Notes: generated by a model from the sequence alone, not told the origin. DNA of 64,000 nucleotides from Acidobacteriota bacterium (GCA_031296115.1 JARLGI010000019.1:157098-221097); one strand, 5' to 3'; counted from the first letter of the stretch, positions 18,733-27,530 are shown. Translations and numbers: made by a program.

Positions 18733-19562
18733 CTACGTAATATCCGTTATGGCCGTAGTTTGCGTCCTGGTAGGCATAAGAGCTTCGGTAGTCGGAACGC
18801 CAGTGGTCCTGGCGGTCGGCCGCTCCAGCCTGGAGGCCCTCCTGGTAACCGTAGTTCACGGCCTGGCGGACTGAATCTGCGCCGTATTGGTTCGTCTCGT
18901 AGTAGCGGCCGCCACGTTGGTAACGATAGATCGGAGCCGTGTAGAAGTACGGGTCGTGATCGTAATCGGGGTGCCGATCATTCTCGAGAAAAATTTGCTG
19001 TTGACGCAGGCGCATTTGATAGTCCTCCTGTTGGCGGTATTGCGCCATACGGTTTTGTTGCTGCAACTGTGATCTCTGCTGTTCCAGGACACGCTGCTGC
19101 TGATCTAGGTGTTGACGGTACTGCGTCAGGCGCTGCTGCTGCTGGTCAACAAGTTGCTGCTGACGTTGCTGTGAGAGACGTTCTCCCTGTTGTTGCTGTT
19201 CCTGGGCCCGCTGCTGCTGTCGGTTGTTCTGGTCCTGCTGCTGCTGCTGGGCGCGCTGTTTGGCGTTCTGGTCCTGCTGCTGCTGTTGCTGGGCTCGCCG
19301 TTGCTGCTGTTTGGCGTTCTGGTCTTGCTGCTGCGGTTGCTGAGCCCGCTGTTGCTGCTGTTTAGCGTTCTGGTCCTGCTGCGGCAGTTGCTGGGGCTTA
19401 GCCTGCTGTCCGCCCTGCGGTTTTTCCGGTTTACCTTGTTTTTCGGCCTGCTGCTGCTCTTGCTTGCTTTTCGGTTTGCTGTTCCTGCTGTGCATAGGCA
19501 AGTACAGCGGTACCGAGAAACAAAGACACAACTGCTGTACTGACAACTCCAAATCGTTTCAT
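18725..19562 (-). pseudogene. Gln-rich secreted protein, frameshifted and 3'-truncated
   Basis: From ATG 19562 a clean signal peptide is read (MKRFGVVSTAVVSLFLGTAV), followed by QQEQQTEKQ, but that frame soon stops. Another frame continues the protein for about 260 residues. The shift lies at a tandem GCTT GCTT (19462-19469); removing one copy restores EKQEQQQAEKQGK. The body is Gln-rich low-complexity repeats (QDQNAKQQQ.RAQQ units, 19190-19400), then a Tyr-rich domain (YQRGGRYYETNQYGAD, DANYGHNGYY). The usual Tyr/Gly-rich C-terminus is missing, replaced after about 18735 by out-of-frame sequence of the neighbouring TPR gene. It is a paralogue of the pseudogene at 22454-23215. Likely once an envelope or extracellular protein of unknown function. 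Confidence 0.65.
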
Positions 19563-19862
19563 GGGATGTTGCCTCTACCACAGCGCAGGTGCGGCAGAGA
19601 CAAATAGCTGTCTCCTTTTGACCACCGCGGAAAAACTGCGAGCTCAGTTATGTGCAACTTTCCACCGGGCGTGGCCTTGGCAAAGATGTCCCAACATCGG
19701 ATCATCGGAAGTCACGCAAGAGGTGTTTGCCGGCTTCTCTGAAATCCAACCGGCGCACCTGTGGTGTTGAGTCTGCCCATCCAGCGGGAACTCCTGGTTG
19801 GGCTTCTCCGCCACTTTCTTGACCTGTGCTTCAGTTCTGGATGGAGCGAACGCCACTAGGGA
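19563..19862. other. Intergenic, no gene seen
   Basis: 300 bases between the Gln-rich pseudogene and the GDSL hydrolase, both leftward. Short frames on both strands have neither a domain nor a ribosome site. I see no convincing promoter or terminator. Confidence 0.5.
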
Positions 19863-20699
19863 TTAGTGCAACGGAGCGTAGGCCAGCGTCCGCAGTTGGT
19901 TGGCAATCACCTTGTGGCCGGCATCATTGGGATGGAAATTGTCGGCGGCGATCAATCCCGCCGCGATAGGGTCCTGTGTTCCGTCCGCGCCATTGAAAGC
20001 CTGGTGGACCGCGGCGACCGGAATGCCATTCGCCTGCGCGTTCGAGTGAATGTGATTGTTGACCTCATCCAGGTACGGCTCAATGGTGGTAAAGATGCCG
20101 GCTTTCATGTCCGAGGCGACATACGGGTTATAGATGTCCATGGTGCGCAGAATGGTCTTGCTGGGGTCGCGAAGCTTCAGCAGTTCCACGACAATCGCAT
20201 CCCAGTTCGGTTCAAAGGTCGAGACGGCAGCGCGCAGGCAGTCCTGGTTGTCGAGGCCGCCGCATGTTTTTTGTACGAAACTGTCATGTGCGTTCGCCAG
20301 ATCGTTCCCACCAATGTCCCAAGTCACCAGCTCGGCGCCGGAAACCTGGTTGCGAAAGATCGGGTCGTTCTGCAAGGCGTTCAGCAAATCGCCGCTGTGC
20401 CATCCGGGAACACCCATGTTCAGCGTGGTTACTTTGGATCCGGTGTCGGCGTTGACGTAAGTGGCATAGCGGGGAACGTAACCCTCTTGAGCCAATGCGC
20501 CAGCAGCCAGGGAATCGCCCATGGGGGCGTACTGCCAGGTTGGACCTGGGCCACTGCCAGTGGTTCCACTGCCACAGCCAACGGGCACGAACAAGAAGAA
20601 GAGAACAACAACAGATATCCAGTACTTGCTTCTGAAGGCGAGAAATCCCTTTGGAGACATACCGTAGTGTCGCCACTTGCCGTAGCTGGGTCTGTACAC
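19863..20699 (-). CDS. SGNH/GDSL-family hydrolase, lipoprotein
   Basis: 278 residues. The N-terminal hydrophobic stretch ends in VPVGC (Cys42), a lipobox, so the enzyme should be lipid-anchored in the envelope. Catalytic blocks of the SGNH family follow: block I GDSLAAG (Ser63), block III GGNDL, and block V DNFHPNDAGH carrying the Asp-His pair. Esterase, lipase or carbohydrate deacetylase activity is possible and the substrate cannot be read from the sequence. The frame opens with GTG (20699); an ATG 13 codons later (20660) is an alternative, and neither has a strong ribosome site. Confidence 0.85.
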   Translation of the reverse strand: MYRPSYGKWRHYGMSPKGFLAFRSKYWISVVVLFFLFVPVGCGSGTTGSGPGPTWQYAPMGDSLAAGALAQEGYVPRYATYVNADTGSKVTTLNMGVPGWHSGDLLNALQNDPIFRNQVSGAELVTWDIGGNDLANAHDSFVQKTCGGLDNQDCLRAAVSTFEPNWDAIVVELLKLRDPSKTILRTMDIYNPYVASDMKAGIFTTIEPYLDEVNNHIHSNAQANGIPVAAVHQAFNGADGTQDPIAAGLIAADNFHPNDAGHKVIANQLRTLAYAPLH

Positions 20700-21110
20700 T
20701 ATTGCTCACAGCGCCTTAATGCTGACAGGAAAACCAACAACCGCCCCGAGCGATAAGGTCGCTCGCAAGCTCTCATAGCAAGAATGTCTTCTCCGGCTCC
20801 TGCGACTCCAGCCACGCGCTTTCCCAGGCCTCATGTGCTGTAAAAACTTCACCCGCATCATACCGTCGCAGGCCTTCAGCAATCGCTCCCCTGAGTCCAA
20901 TCGAATTTCGTCAGCCGCCCCAAATGCCGCGAGCTGACGCGATTCAAACAATGGTCCCCCGTTGTGTGCAGTTGGACGAGCAATTCTGACCAGCTTTCGG
21001 CAACCTGATCGTTCGATACTGACCAAGGTGCAAGACTCTACTTCAGGCAAGGAAACTGCCCAAACCGGACCTTACCTGTTCGCAGACACTCAAGGCGCAA
21101 GGAGTTAAAG
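20700..21110. other. Intergenic, divergent promoter region
   Basis: 411 bases between the leftward GDSL hydrolase and the rightward 21111 gene. It must hold promoters for both directions. Short frames here lack domains. An AAGGAG ribosome site precedes ATG 21111. No operator-like palindrome stands out. Confidence 0.5.
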
Positions 21111-21686
21111 ATGAATCTCAATCTAATGGATCCAAAACTGATTGCTCTGGCAGTCGCAGTGGTTCTGATAATTGTCGTTGCCATTGCGCTGTACATGCGA
21201 AAACGCAAGAACGCCACGGCAGAACTACGCGACCGTTTCGGGCCGGAATACGACCGGGCTGTTAAACAACACGGTTCTGAACGCAAAGCGGAAGCGAAAC
21301 TCACCGATCGTGAAACGCGGGTTGAAATGCTGAAAATCCGCGATCTTGACTCGGCGGAGCGTGAACGCTACCTGGCCCAGTGGCAGGCGGTGCAATCCCG
21401 CTTTGTTGACTATCCGAAGGGTGCAGTGACCGAAGCCGATGAACTGGTGTCTTCCCTCATGCAGACGCGTGGCTATCCCGTCACCGATTTTGACCAGCGC
21501 GCGGCGGACATCTCCGTCGACCATCCCCGAGTAGTGCAGAACTACCGCTTGGCGCACGACATTGCGTTGCGGCTCGGCAGAAGCGAAGCCAGCACGGAGG
21601 ACCTGCGCACCGCGATGATCCACTATCGTTCACTCTTCGACGAACTGGTGCAGGTGCAAATACCTAGCATCACGAGGGTGGCGTAA
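21111..21686 (+). CDS. Membrane-anchored hypothetical protein
   Basis: 191 residues: one N-terminal transmembrane helix (about 8-29, LIALAVAVVLIIVVAIALYM) followed by a basic stop-transfer (RKRKN) and a soluble helical domain of about 150 residues. The segment ATAELRDRFGPEYDRAV and the later DFDQRAADISVDHPRVVQNY recur in acidobacterial and proteobacterial homologues I recall, but the family has no known function. It is the first of three closely spaced rightward genes ending at a strong terminator (22266-22295), with a CsbD protein and a DUF883-like protein, so a stress-linked role is inferred. AAGGAG supports the start. Confidence 0.75.
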   Translation: MNLNLMDPKLIALAVAVVLIIVVAIALYMRKRKNATAELRDRFGPEYDRAVKQHGSERKAEAKLTDRETRVEMLKIRDLDSAERERYLAQWQAVQSRFVDYPKGAVTEADELVSSLMQTRGYPVTDFDQRAADISVDHPRVVQNYRLAHDIALRLGRSEASTEDLRTAMIHYRSLFDELVQVQIPSITRVA

Positions 21687-21744
21687 CCAAAGGCCTGTCA
21701 CTCTCAAGTGATAGGGAATCAACCGACGCACGAAGGAGAAATTC

Positions 21745-21927
21745 ATGATGAAACCGAGCACGGACGATAAGACAACAGGCAAGCTCCACGAAGTCAAAGG
21801 AACCATCAAGCAGAAAGTCGGCGAGCTTACCAGGAACTCCGACCTTGAAGCTGAGGGCAGAGCTGAAAAGAATGCCGGCAAAGTTCAAAACTGGGTCGGC
21901 AAGGTTGAAAAAGCTGTCGGGGAATAA
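21745..21927 (+). CDS. CsbD family stress protein
   Basis: 60 residues: MMKPSTDDKTTGKLHEVKGT, IKQKVGELTRNSDLEAEGRA, EKNAGKVQNWVGKVEKAVGE. It is clearly related to the 17610-17822 copy and full length for the family. GAAGGAG lies upstream of ATG. It lies between the membrane protein at 21111 and the DUF883-like gene, 58 and 43 bases from them, in one probable transcription unit. Confidence 0.9.
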   Translation: MMKPSTDDKTTGKLHEVKGTIKQKVGELTRNSDLEAEGRAEKNAGKVQNWVGKVEKAVGE

Positions 21928-21970
21928 GCCAATCAACAGCGAAAACAAAGATGAGAGAGGTCAAGACCTA

Positions 21971-22240
21971 ATGGCGCAATCAGTGTTGGAACAAACGGGC
22001 GAGCAAATTGCCGAAACTGCACGCAAGGCTTCTCGGGCGGCATCTGCTGTTGGGGATGCACTTGAGGACGGCGTAGAAGTGGCGCGGCGTTTCGCAAAAC
22101 AAGGCGGTGATGCTGCTGAAGAGCTTCTTGATGACACAAAAGAGCGCCTACAGCGGCATCCAATTGAAACAGTTGTGACTACACTCGCGATAGGTATCAC
22201 CGTCGGAATATTGATCGGCTGGATGATGAAGCGAAGGTAG
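21971..22240 (+). CDS. DUF883 (ElaB/YqjD)-like membrane-anchored protein
   Basis: 89 residues from ATG 21971, beginning MAQSVLEQTGEQIAETARKA. A long amphipathic helix with alternating Ala and charged residues leads to a single C-terminal membrane helix (VVTTLAIGITVGILIGWMM) and a KRR end. This is the ElaB/YqjD layout: tail-anchored inner-membrane proteins, some of which bind ribosomes in stationary phase in E. coli. A longer frame from 21845 overlaps the CsbD gene and is not needed. It ends just before a strong terminator. Confidence 0.75.
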   Translation: MAQSVLEQTGEQIAETARKASRAASAVGDALEDGVEVARRFAKQGGDAAEELLDDTKERLQRHPIETVVTTLAIGITVGILIGWMMKRR

Positions 22241-22265
22241 CTTTTACAACAAACCGAGTACTTGA

Positions 22266-22295
22266 GAGAAGGGCCCAGTGCGCTGGGCCCTTCTC
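22266..22295 (+). terminator. Strong hairpin terminator
   Basis: GAGAAGGGCCCAG, loop TGCG, CTGGGCCCTTCTC: a perfect 13-bp stem with a 4-base loop, 25 bases after the DUF883-like stop. The T content after the stem is modest (TGGATGTATAAGTT), so it is an excellent hairpin with a weak T tract. It closes the 21111-22240 unit. Confidence 0.75.
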
Positions 22296-22453
22296 TGGAT
22301 GTATAAGTTGTCATCCCCACAATGGCAGTAACAGACGATAGCGTCTTCACAGAGCTATGCCACGGCAGCCCAACCTGGGGTCCGACAGGCAGCGGTCAAA
22401 AGGATACAGTTATTCTTCACTCCTTCGCCTAGCTTGTAGTTGAGGCAATACTA

Positions 22454-23215
22454 ATAAAAGCATTTGCAAATCTCGGAACGGCAGTCCTGTTTCTGTCTCT
22501 TGGGACCATTGTTCCTGTCTTCGCACAGCACGGACAAGAGGAAGCCAAGCCAGAACAGCAGCAATAACAACATGCTCAGCAACAGCAGCAGCAAGACCAG
22601 AACGCCAAACAGCAGCAACGGCGAGCCCAGCAACAGAGCCAACCGAAACAGCAGCAGCCACAGCAGCATGCCCAGCAGCAGAACCAACAGAAACAGCAGC
22701 AGCCACAGCAGCACGCCCAGCAGCAGAACCAACAGAAACAGCAGCAGCCACAGCAGCATGCCCAGCAGCAGAACCAACAAAAATAGCAGCAGCCACAGCA
22801 GGCCCAACAGCAGAGCCATAACAATCGGCAGCCGACACAGCACACCCAAGAGCAGCAGCGTGTCCAGCAGGCCGCATGGCAGGGGCATCAATCACAAAAC
22901 TGGCAGTCCGACCATCGCACTTGGGAGCAACGTGGCGGCTACCACGGCTACCGCATCCCTGACAACCGTTACAACGGATACTTTGGCCCGAACTACGCGT
23001 TCGTTATCTATAGCCAACCCTACATGGTTGTCGGCGGTTTCCCGCGCTTCCGATACGGCGGCTATTGGTTCACACTTGTTGACCCGTGGCCAGGGTACTG
23101 GTCCAACAAATGGTATGAAAGCGACGAGGTTTATGTCGTCTACGCTAACAATGGGTACTACATGTACAACCAGAGATACCCTGGCGTCGGCATCGCGATC
23201 AGCGTTTCGATGTAG
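22454..23215 (+). pseudogene. Gln-rich secreted protein, start codon lost and two in-frame stops
   Basis: One frame runs from ATA 22454 to the stop at 23213-23215 and encodes a signal peptide-like start (KAFANLGTAVLFLSLGTIVP, then VFAQ), a long Gln-rich repeat region, and a Tyr/Trp-rich C-terminal domain (PYMVVGGFPRFRYGGYWF, VDPWPGYW, NNGYYMYNQRYPGVGI). The expected ATG is ATA, and TAA (22565-22567) and TAG (22784-22786) stand where Gln codons occur in the repeats. The intact C-terminal domain occurs in other acidobacterial secreted proteins I recall. A short product could start at ATG 23024. It is a paralogue of the pseudogene at 18725-19562, with which it shares the QQQDQNAKQQQRRAQQQ block. 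Confidence 0.7.
22646..22800 (+). repeat. Tandem 45-bp coding repeat (15-residue unit)
   Basis: Three consecutive near-identical 45-bp units at 22646-22690, 22691-22735 and 22736-22780, each encoding KQQQPQQHAQQQNQQ, and a fourth degenerate copy from 22781 that opens with AAATAG and so contains the second stop. The repeats are coding minisatellites of the Gln-rich pseudogene, not CRISPR, since there are no spacers. Confidence 0.85.
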
Positions 23216-23268
23216 CGCCTGGCATGATCTAGCCTAATTAGGCTGCAACCTTAAGAACGCCGCCAACA

Positions 23269-23988
23269 ATGAGAAGCCGAAAAGGCGGTCGATTGCCAAA
23301 GGGGCGAGTTGCAGCCGCTCGCGCTTCAGGACAGCGCAACTCCATGATTTCGCTCTTCATCGTCATCCCAGGCTGGAAGCTTCTCCGCAGTCTTGGGGGA
23401 GTTGGGCTGGTAATACTGGGCGTCGTGGACAGCTCAGTGATTCCCACGTTTGGCAGCCTGGATGCTCTCACCGCGATACTGTCAGTCAAGAATCACGAGC
23501 TTTGGCCGTATTATGCTGCCGCCAGTACGCTCGGTGCGTTGATCGGAGCCTATGTTACGTATCGCATGTCCGCGAGGGCGGGCGAGCAATGGCTCGAGAA
23601 GCGCATTGGGACGAAACGCTCGCGGCAGGTTCGAGGCCTGCTTAAGCGGTTTGGGTTTGCAGCTATATTCGTTTCGTGCGTGGCCCCGCCTCCCTTTCCC
23701 ACCTCGCCATTTTTTATAGGAGCGGGAGCACTTCGGTATCCGCAGGGGAAATTCGTGTCAGCCGTGCTTGCCGGCCGGGCCCTGCGGTATGCAGTGCTCG
23801 GATTTCTGTCCGCAACGTACAGCCGCACCATACTGCGGTTCCTGCGTCATCCGCGAGGCTTTGAAGCGAATGCTAAGTTGATCGGCATTACATTGGCCGT
23901 GTTCGTGATTATGGTCTTATGTATTCTTTTGTGGCGGCTGTCCAGAACCTATTTTCAGCGCACCAAGGCGGAATCGGCTGGTAATTGA
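23269..23988 (+). CDS. VTT/DedA-type membrane protein
   Basis: 239 residues with about four hydrophobic spans. The family's core is visible: an N-terminal re-entrant-like region (GVVDSSVIPTFGSLDALTAI), AASTLGALIGAYVTYRMSARAGEQW, a helix-turn with RFGFAAIFVSCVAPPPFPTSPFF, then GALRYPQGKFVSAVLAGRALRY. The proline-rich CVAPPPFP stretch corresponds to the conserved F-x-P-x-x-P-x motif of VTT/DedA proteins, which include lipid scramblase and undecaprenyl-phosphate flippase members. Two starts are possible (23269 and 23344); the latter, MISLFIVIPG, begins nearer the first hydrophobic span. Neither has a clear ribosome site. Confidence 0.78.
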   Translation: MRSRKGGRLPKGRVAAARASGQRNSMISLFIVIPGWKLLRSLGGVGLVILGVVDSSVIPTFGSLDALTAILSVKNHELWPYYAAASTLGALIGAYVTYRMSARAGEQWLEKRIGTKRSRQVRGLLKRFGFAAIFVSCVAPPPFPTSPFFIGAGALRYPQGKFVSAVLAGRALRYAVLGFLSATYSRTILRFLRHPRGFEANAKLIGITLAVFVIMVLCILLWRLSRTYFQRTKAESAGN

Positions 23989-24209
23989 ACGTCATCGTCC
24001 CTCCACGGAACGTCAAGACCTCTCAGGGTTCTGGAACTCCTTCGAGGCCTACGAAGCGGCCTGGAGGCTTCTTGCCCAGTCTTGACCGGATGAGTGCGGC
24101 ATGGGAACGAAATAATGCGCCTTGGTTTTGCGGGGTCGTAAGGTCGAAAGCTTAAGTGTGGCCGTGCTCTGACTGCGAGTCTCCTACCACTCTGCGTTAA
24201 ACCTGGAGA

Positions 24210-25502
24210 TCAACGGGCGGCCACGGCTTGGGTGTCCGTGTTCAGAGTCGCGGCTCTTAACTGATTAAGCCATGCCAGCACACTAGCCGAGGAAACCTTA
24301 TCGTCCTTCGTCTGCGACCATGCCGAGACGTCAGAATAGAACTGCAAGACATTGTCGCGCAACTCGGGCGTCGTATGGTCGAACTTGCTCTTAGCCAATT
24401 GACCCAGCAGTTTGCTGTAAGTCGCGTCCGTAAGCGAGTACTCGGCCATCTTCGTTGGATTCCCGCTATCGAGATCGCAGTTGGGCAGCACGAGTGTGTC
24501 CGTACCCACTTCCTGGAGGAAGGCCCGGTACTGATCGACAGTCGTGTTGATGCTCTTGATGTACATATCTTCTGTTTTCGGAATCGGGCTATTGAACGCC
24601 AACCCCTTGAAGGGGCCAATCTTCGGCATGTATCGCAAGAGCGTCGACAAGATCCGCGTGCCCAAGCCCGGCTTCACGTAATCCTTTCCCCACTCCTTTT
24701 CATAATTGGAGCGGGAAAGACGGTACAGAAACTTCTGTTTTGCGAAATTGGGCGTTTCGCGCATCAGGTCCTTCTTATGGGTTTGAAGCGCGACCTGGGT
24801 CATTTCCGGAATTAGGTGACTGACGGAGTAACGATACGACCCGATCGCAAGGTCCTCCCGGGGCAGCACATCTTTCAACTCCACCCCATATACGATCGGG
24901 AAGACCCGCTCCAGCAGGGACTTGGACACTTGAAATCCAATGAAATCGTGGTACTGCTGCGAGGCATAACGATTCTGGGCCACCTGCACCGTATCGAATC
25001 CAAATTCAGTTTTCAGATGGGCGGTTTTGTCTTGCGCATACCGGACTGACTCACCGTACTTCGCCTGCAGCTTGGGATACTGCATCGCGACGGCCTTGTT
25101 GACCGCCGGGTGGCCGGCGATATCCGACGCATAATGTGACAGTGCACCGAGAGCGAAGGCGTACTCGTCGGCATCGTTGCTCTGTGCCAGTAGTTCACGA
25201 ACAAAGTCTCCGGTACGAACGTAATGCACCAGGTTGCTGAATTCGACGCTGCCAAATGGATAGTAGCCGAGGTCCTGTATAACTGCCCCGCCATACGCAT
25301 AGGCGTGAGCTTCCTTAATCTGCTCTTCGGAGAGCCCAGGATAGCGCTTCAGGATGAGCGGCCTGATCTGATCCGCCCACAGCAAGTCAACGATCTCCTC
25401 GTGGGTCAGCACAGAGTACGCCGGTAGACCGATGCTACCCATCAGCATTACCAGCAAAAGTGCCAGTATGCGAATGGAAATCGCTCGACAGTTCCTTGCC
25501 AT
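24210..25502 (-). CDS. Zinc-dependent phospholipase C-like protein, secreted
   Basis: 430 residues from ATG 25502 (a GTG/ATG-type start ten codons earlier is possible). A signal peptide (RILALLLVMLMGSIGLPAYS) precedes VLTHEEIVDLLW, whose His begins the metal site. EAHAYAYGGAVIQDLGYYPFG and ALGALSHYASDIAGHPAVN contain the clustered His/Asp of the Zn-dependent phospholipase C (PF00882) fold. Substrate is unknown; in Acidobacteria these proteins are common and uncharacterised. The long C-terminal half has no recognised domain. Convergent with the VTT gene, 221 bases away. Confidence 0.8.
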   Translation of the reverse strand: MARNCRAISIRILALLLVMLMGSIGLPAYSVLTHEEIVDLLWADQIRPLILKRYPGLSEEQIKEAHAYAYGGAVIQDLGYYPFGSVEFSNLVHYVRTGDFVRELLAQSNDADEYAFALGALSHYASDIAGHPAVNKAVAMQYPKLQAKYGESVRYAQDKTAHLKTEFGFDTVQVAQNRYASQQYHDFIGFQVSKSLLERVFPIVYGVELKDVLPREDLAIGSYRYSVSHLIPEMTQVALQTHKKDLMRETPNFAKQKFLYRLSRSNYEKEWGKDYVKPGLGTRILSTLLRYMPKIGPFKGLAFNSPIPKTEDMYIKSINTTVDQYRAFLQEVGTDTLVLPNCDLDSGNPTKMAEYSLTDATYSKLLGQLAKSKFDHTTPELRDNVLQFYSDVSAWSQTKDDKVSSASVLAWLNQLRAATLNTDTQAVAAR

Positions 25503-25618
25503 CTTTTGTCTCACGGCTGTCCCAGCTTCCACCCTAGATCCGGGTCATGTTCGTTCATCGCCCACACACACTTCTCCACCCTGGGTTCCGAAGCTCTTCG
25601 GAAGATCATCCGTCTCGG

Positions 25619-25813
25619 TTACGGCTTACCGACGTGAATGTTGGTGAGCGACTGCATCAGTCCAAAGATATTCAGCAGCCACACTACGACGGCTATCACC
25701 ACCACAGCGTTCAATATTGACTTGATGGAACCCGCCATGGGGATGAAGCGATTCACCAGCCACAGAAGGATTCCGACAACAATCAGAGCGACAACAACTT
25801 GAAGTAACGGCAT
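25619..25813 (-). CDS. Small membrane protein, Thivi_2564 family
   Basis: 64 residues with two transmembrane helices: MPLLQVVVALIVVGILLWLV and ILNAVVVIAVVVWLLNIFGL, joined by NRFIPMAGSIK. This layout is the Thivi_2564-type family, function unknown. It is one of several two-helix mini-proteins in this neighbourhood. It is divergently oriented from the gene at 26079, with a Crp-like palindrome between them. Confidence 0.82.
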   Translation of the reverse strand: MPLLQVVVALIVVGILLWLVNRFIPMAGSIKSILNAVVVIAVVVWLLNIFGLMQSLTNIHVGKP

Positions 25814-25996
25814 CTTCTTATTGCCTTTCTATTTCTCCGGTAGACGCAACGAGTGAGGCTGAGGGTCAGACTGCATTCGAAATCTTCGGCTAACGGCGAA
25901 GCCCTCGGTCAGATGGAACAAGGCGGTACTCCTGTAACACCCAGAGCAACTCTTGTTCCGTCTGGTACAAGGTTAGCCGGCACCCATTCCCGCGTC

Positions 25997-26014
25997 TGTG
26001 CACAAATGCTCACA
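25997..26014. promoter_or_regulatory. Crp/Fnr-like operator candidate
   Basis: TGTGCACAAATGCTCACA has TGTG and CACA ends with an 18-base span. It is nearly identical (15 of 18 positions) to a site at 30218-30235 between the two divergent Crp-type genes (TGTGCAAAATCGCTCACA). It lies in the 265-base divergent region between the Thivi_2564-type gene and the 26079 gene. Regulation by one of the Crp-type proteins is inference. Confidence 0.45.
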
Positions 26015-26078
26015 TTCTTCTGTAACAGGAATTGAAATAAACTCTACCGGCGACTAGCCATCACCTATCTAAACAAAT

Positions 26079-26900
26079 GTGAACTATGTCACTGTTCATC
26101 TCGCGGCAATCCTCTTACTCGGGTGTCCCTGTTACTCAGGCGCCCAAGGCCCTGATTTGCAGCCTTCTGCAAAGGATCTCATTAAGGACGTTGTCGCTAA
26201 CGAGTTGACTGACAGGGCAGAGCAAAGCAACTGGATATACCGCGTTAGTAAAACAGTCGAACAGCAGACATTGACCCAACTTGAAGTTGAAACGAAGGAC
26301 GGTCCGGTGGACCGTCTGGTTGCAATTAATGACACGCCGCTGGATTCAGCCCAGCGACAGGTCGAAACGGTGCGGCTGGAGCAACTGATTCGTGACCCCA
26401 GTCAGCAGCTTGCGGTCAAGAAACAGTACGATGCGGATGAACGCCGCCTGGAGAGCTTTCTGCGTCTGCTGCCGAGCGCCTTCGTGTTTCAGTACGACGG
26501 CTGGGAAGGCCCCTATCTGCGCCTCAACTTTCGGCCTGACCCGGCCTTTGTCCCTCCAACACAGGAATCCAAGGCTCTCCAAAGCATGGCGGGACTGATC
26601 CTGGTCGATGCTGATCAGAAACGGCTGGCACGCTTGAGCGGGCATCTGGTAGAGAATGTGAATTTTGGTTTCGGAATTCTCGGGCGCATCGCCAAAGGGG
26701 GCACGTTTGAGATAGAGCGAAACCAGGTGAGCTCGTCCCATTGGAAGACCCATCTCGTCGATATTCATGTTAATGGGCGAATGCTGCTGTTCAAGACGAT
26801 CAGCAAACAGCAACATGAGACGCGGTCTGGCTTTGAACCAGTTTCGAAGGACCTCGATCTGAGGCAGGCGGAAGAGCTTCTACAGTCGCGCCCGAACTAG
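26079..26900 (+). CDS. Secreted/lipoprotein of unknown function
   Basis: 273 residues from GTG 26079. The N-terminus AAILLLGCPCYSG looks like a short lipoprotein signal (LLGC). The body begins DLIKDVVANELTDRAEQSNW and contains LIRDPSQQLAVKKQYDADER and FRPDPAFVPPTQESKAL. Its general build, a long twisted beta-rich region after a helical start, recalls LolA/outer-membrane-lipoprotein-sorting-like proteins, but I see no decisive motif. Homologues with the same VVANEL, YDGWEGPYLRLNF blocks are frequent in Acidobacteria. The function should be left open. Confidence 0.7.
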   Translation: MNYVTVHLAAILLLGCPCYSGAQGPDLQPSAKDLIKDVVANELTDRAEQSNWIYRVSKTVEQQTLTQLEVETKDGPVDRLVAINDTPLDSAQRQVETVRLEQLIRDPSQQLAVKKQYDADERRLESFLRLLPSAFVFQYDGWEGPYLRLNFRPDPAFVPPTQESKALQSMAGLILVDADQKRLARLSGHLVENVNFGFGILGRIAKGGTFEIERNQVSSSHWKTHLVDIHVNGRMLLFKTISKQQHETRSGFEPVSKDLDLRQAEELLQSRPN

Positions 26901-26926
26901 TGGGCGATTGCAATTCGCTTCCTGAT

Positions 26927-27166
26927 CTACGTCGCGAGCGGCTCCCGCGGCGCCGGTCCAATGCGCACACTTGATGAGAAGCCGACGACGAGAGGGTAGT
27001 GGGAACACAGTTGGAGACGCTTCCATGGGCCCCTCTGCATGCTGGGTTGAAGCGTGTAAGTTCGCTGAGCTCCGCAGTCATAACAGTGTTGTGAAGATAT
27101 TGCCTCTCCGGCGCAACGTATGGGCCAACCAGCGTTGGCGTGAGGACATAAGCTCAGCTTTCGCAT
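26927..27166 (-). CDS. Small zinc-ribbon-like protein (hypothetical)
   Basis: 79 residues from ATG 27166. CPHANAGWPIRC and HCYDCGAQRTYTLQ give paired cysteines (C-x-x-H...C and C-x-x-C) with a following aromatic strand, and QRGPWKRLQ closes the plausible domain, so the fold is probably a short zinc ribbon. The last 30 residues are less convincing and no ribosome site is clear. It resembles in style, not in sequence, the zinc-ribbon gene at 17207. The rest of 26901-27530 shows nothing supportable. Confidence 0.42.
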   Translation of the reverse strand: MRKLSLCPHANAGWPIRCAGEAISSQHCYDCGAQRTYTLQPSMQRGPWKRLQLCSHYPLVVGFSSSVRIGPAPREPLAT

Positions 27167-27530
27167 CAAGCTATTGAATGCTTTCGGTAGATTTCCTTGG
27201 CGTGAATAGTTCTGGGTCGCAATCAGAAAAGCCTCCTGTGATGCACCGCGACGTTATGAATTCAAGGTCCCAACAATTGTCTTTCTTAATGACAGGTCGC
27301 GTCTGGTCAAGACTGACCACCGATAGCACCGCCGACGTCTGGGAGCGGATCGGTTTTGTTCTCGGCAGCGAGCCTGTGCATATCCTGCGTTATCTCCTGC
27401 CGCCTTCCTCGCGCTCCTCATAGGCTTCTGTCTCTACCCGACCCTTGGGGCCGGCGCTATAGTCTTCATCCATGGCCTTGTAAACGGATAGTTCTTGCAA
27501 GAGACCCATCATTTGCTCAGATCTCGCTGC

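Noticed and set aside
22646..22800. Possible CRISPR-like array
   Set aside because: The 45-bp units are adjacent with no spacers and encode a repeated Gln-rich peptide, so this is a coding tandem repeat.
22410..22895. Minus-strand Cys/Gly/Leu-rich frames opposite the Gln-rich gene
   Set aside because: They are antisense reads of the repeated CAG/CAA codons and contain no start or domain. The same applies to 19190-19543.
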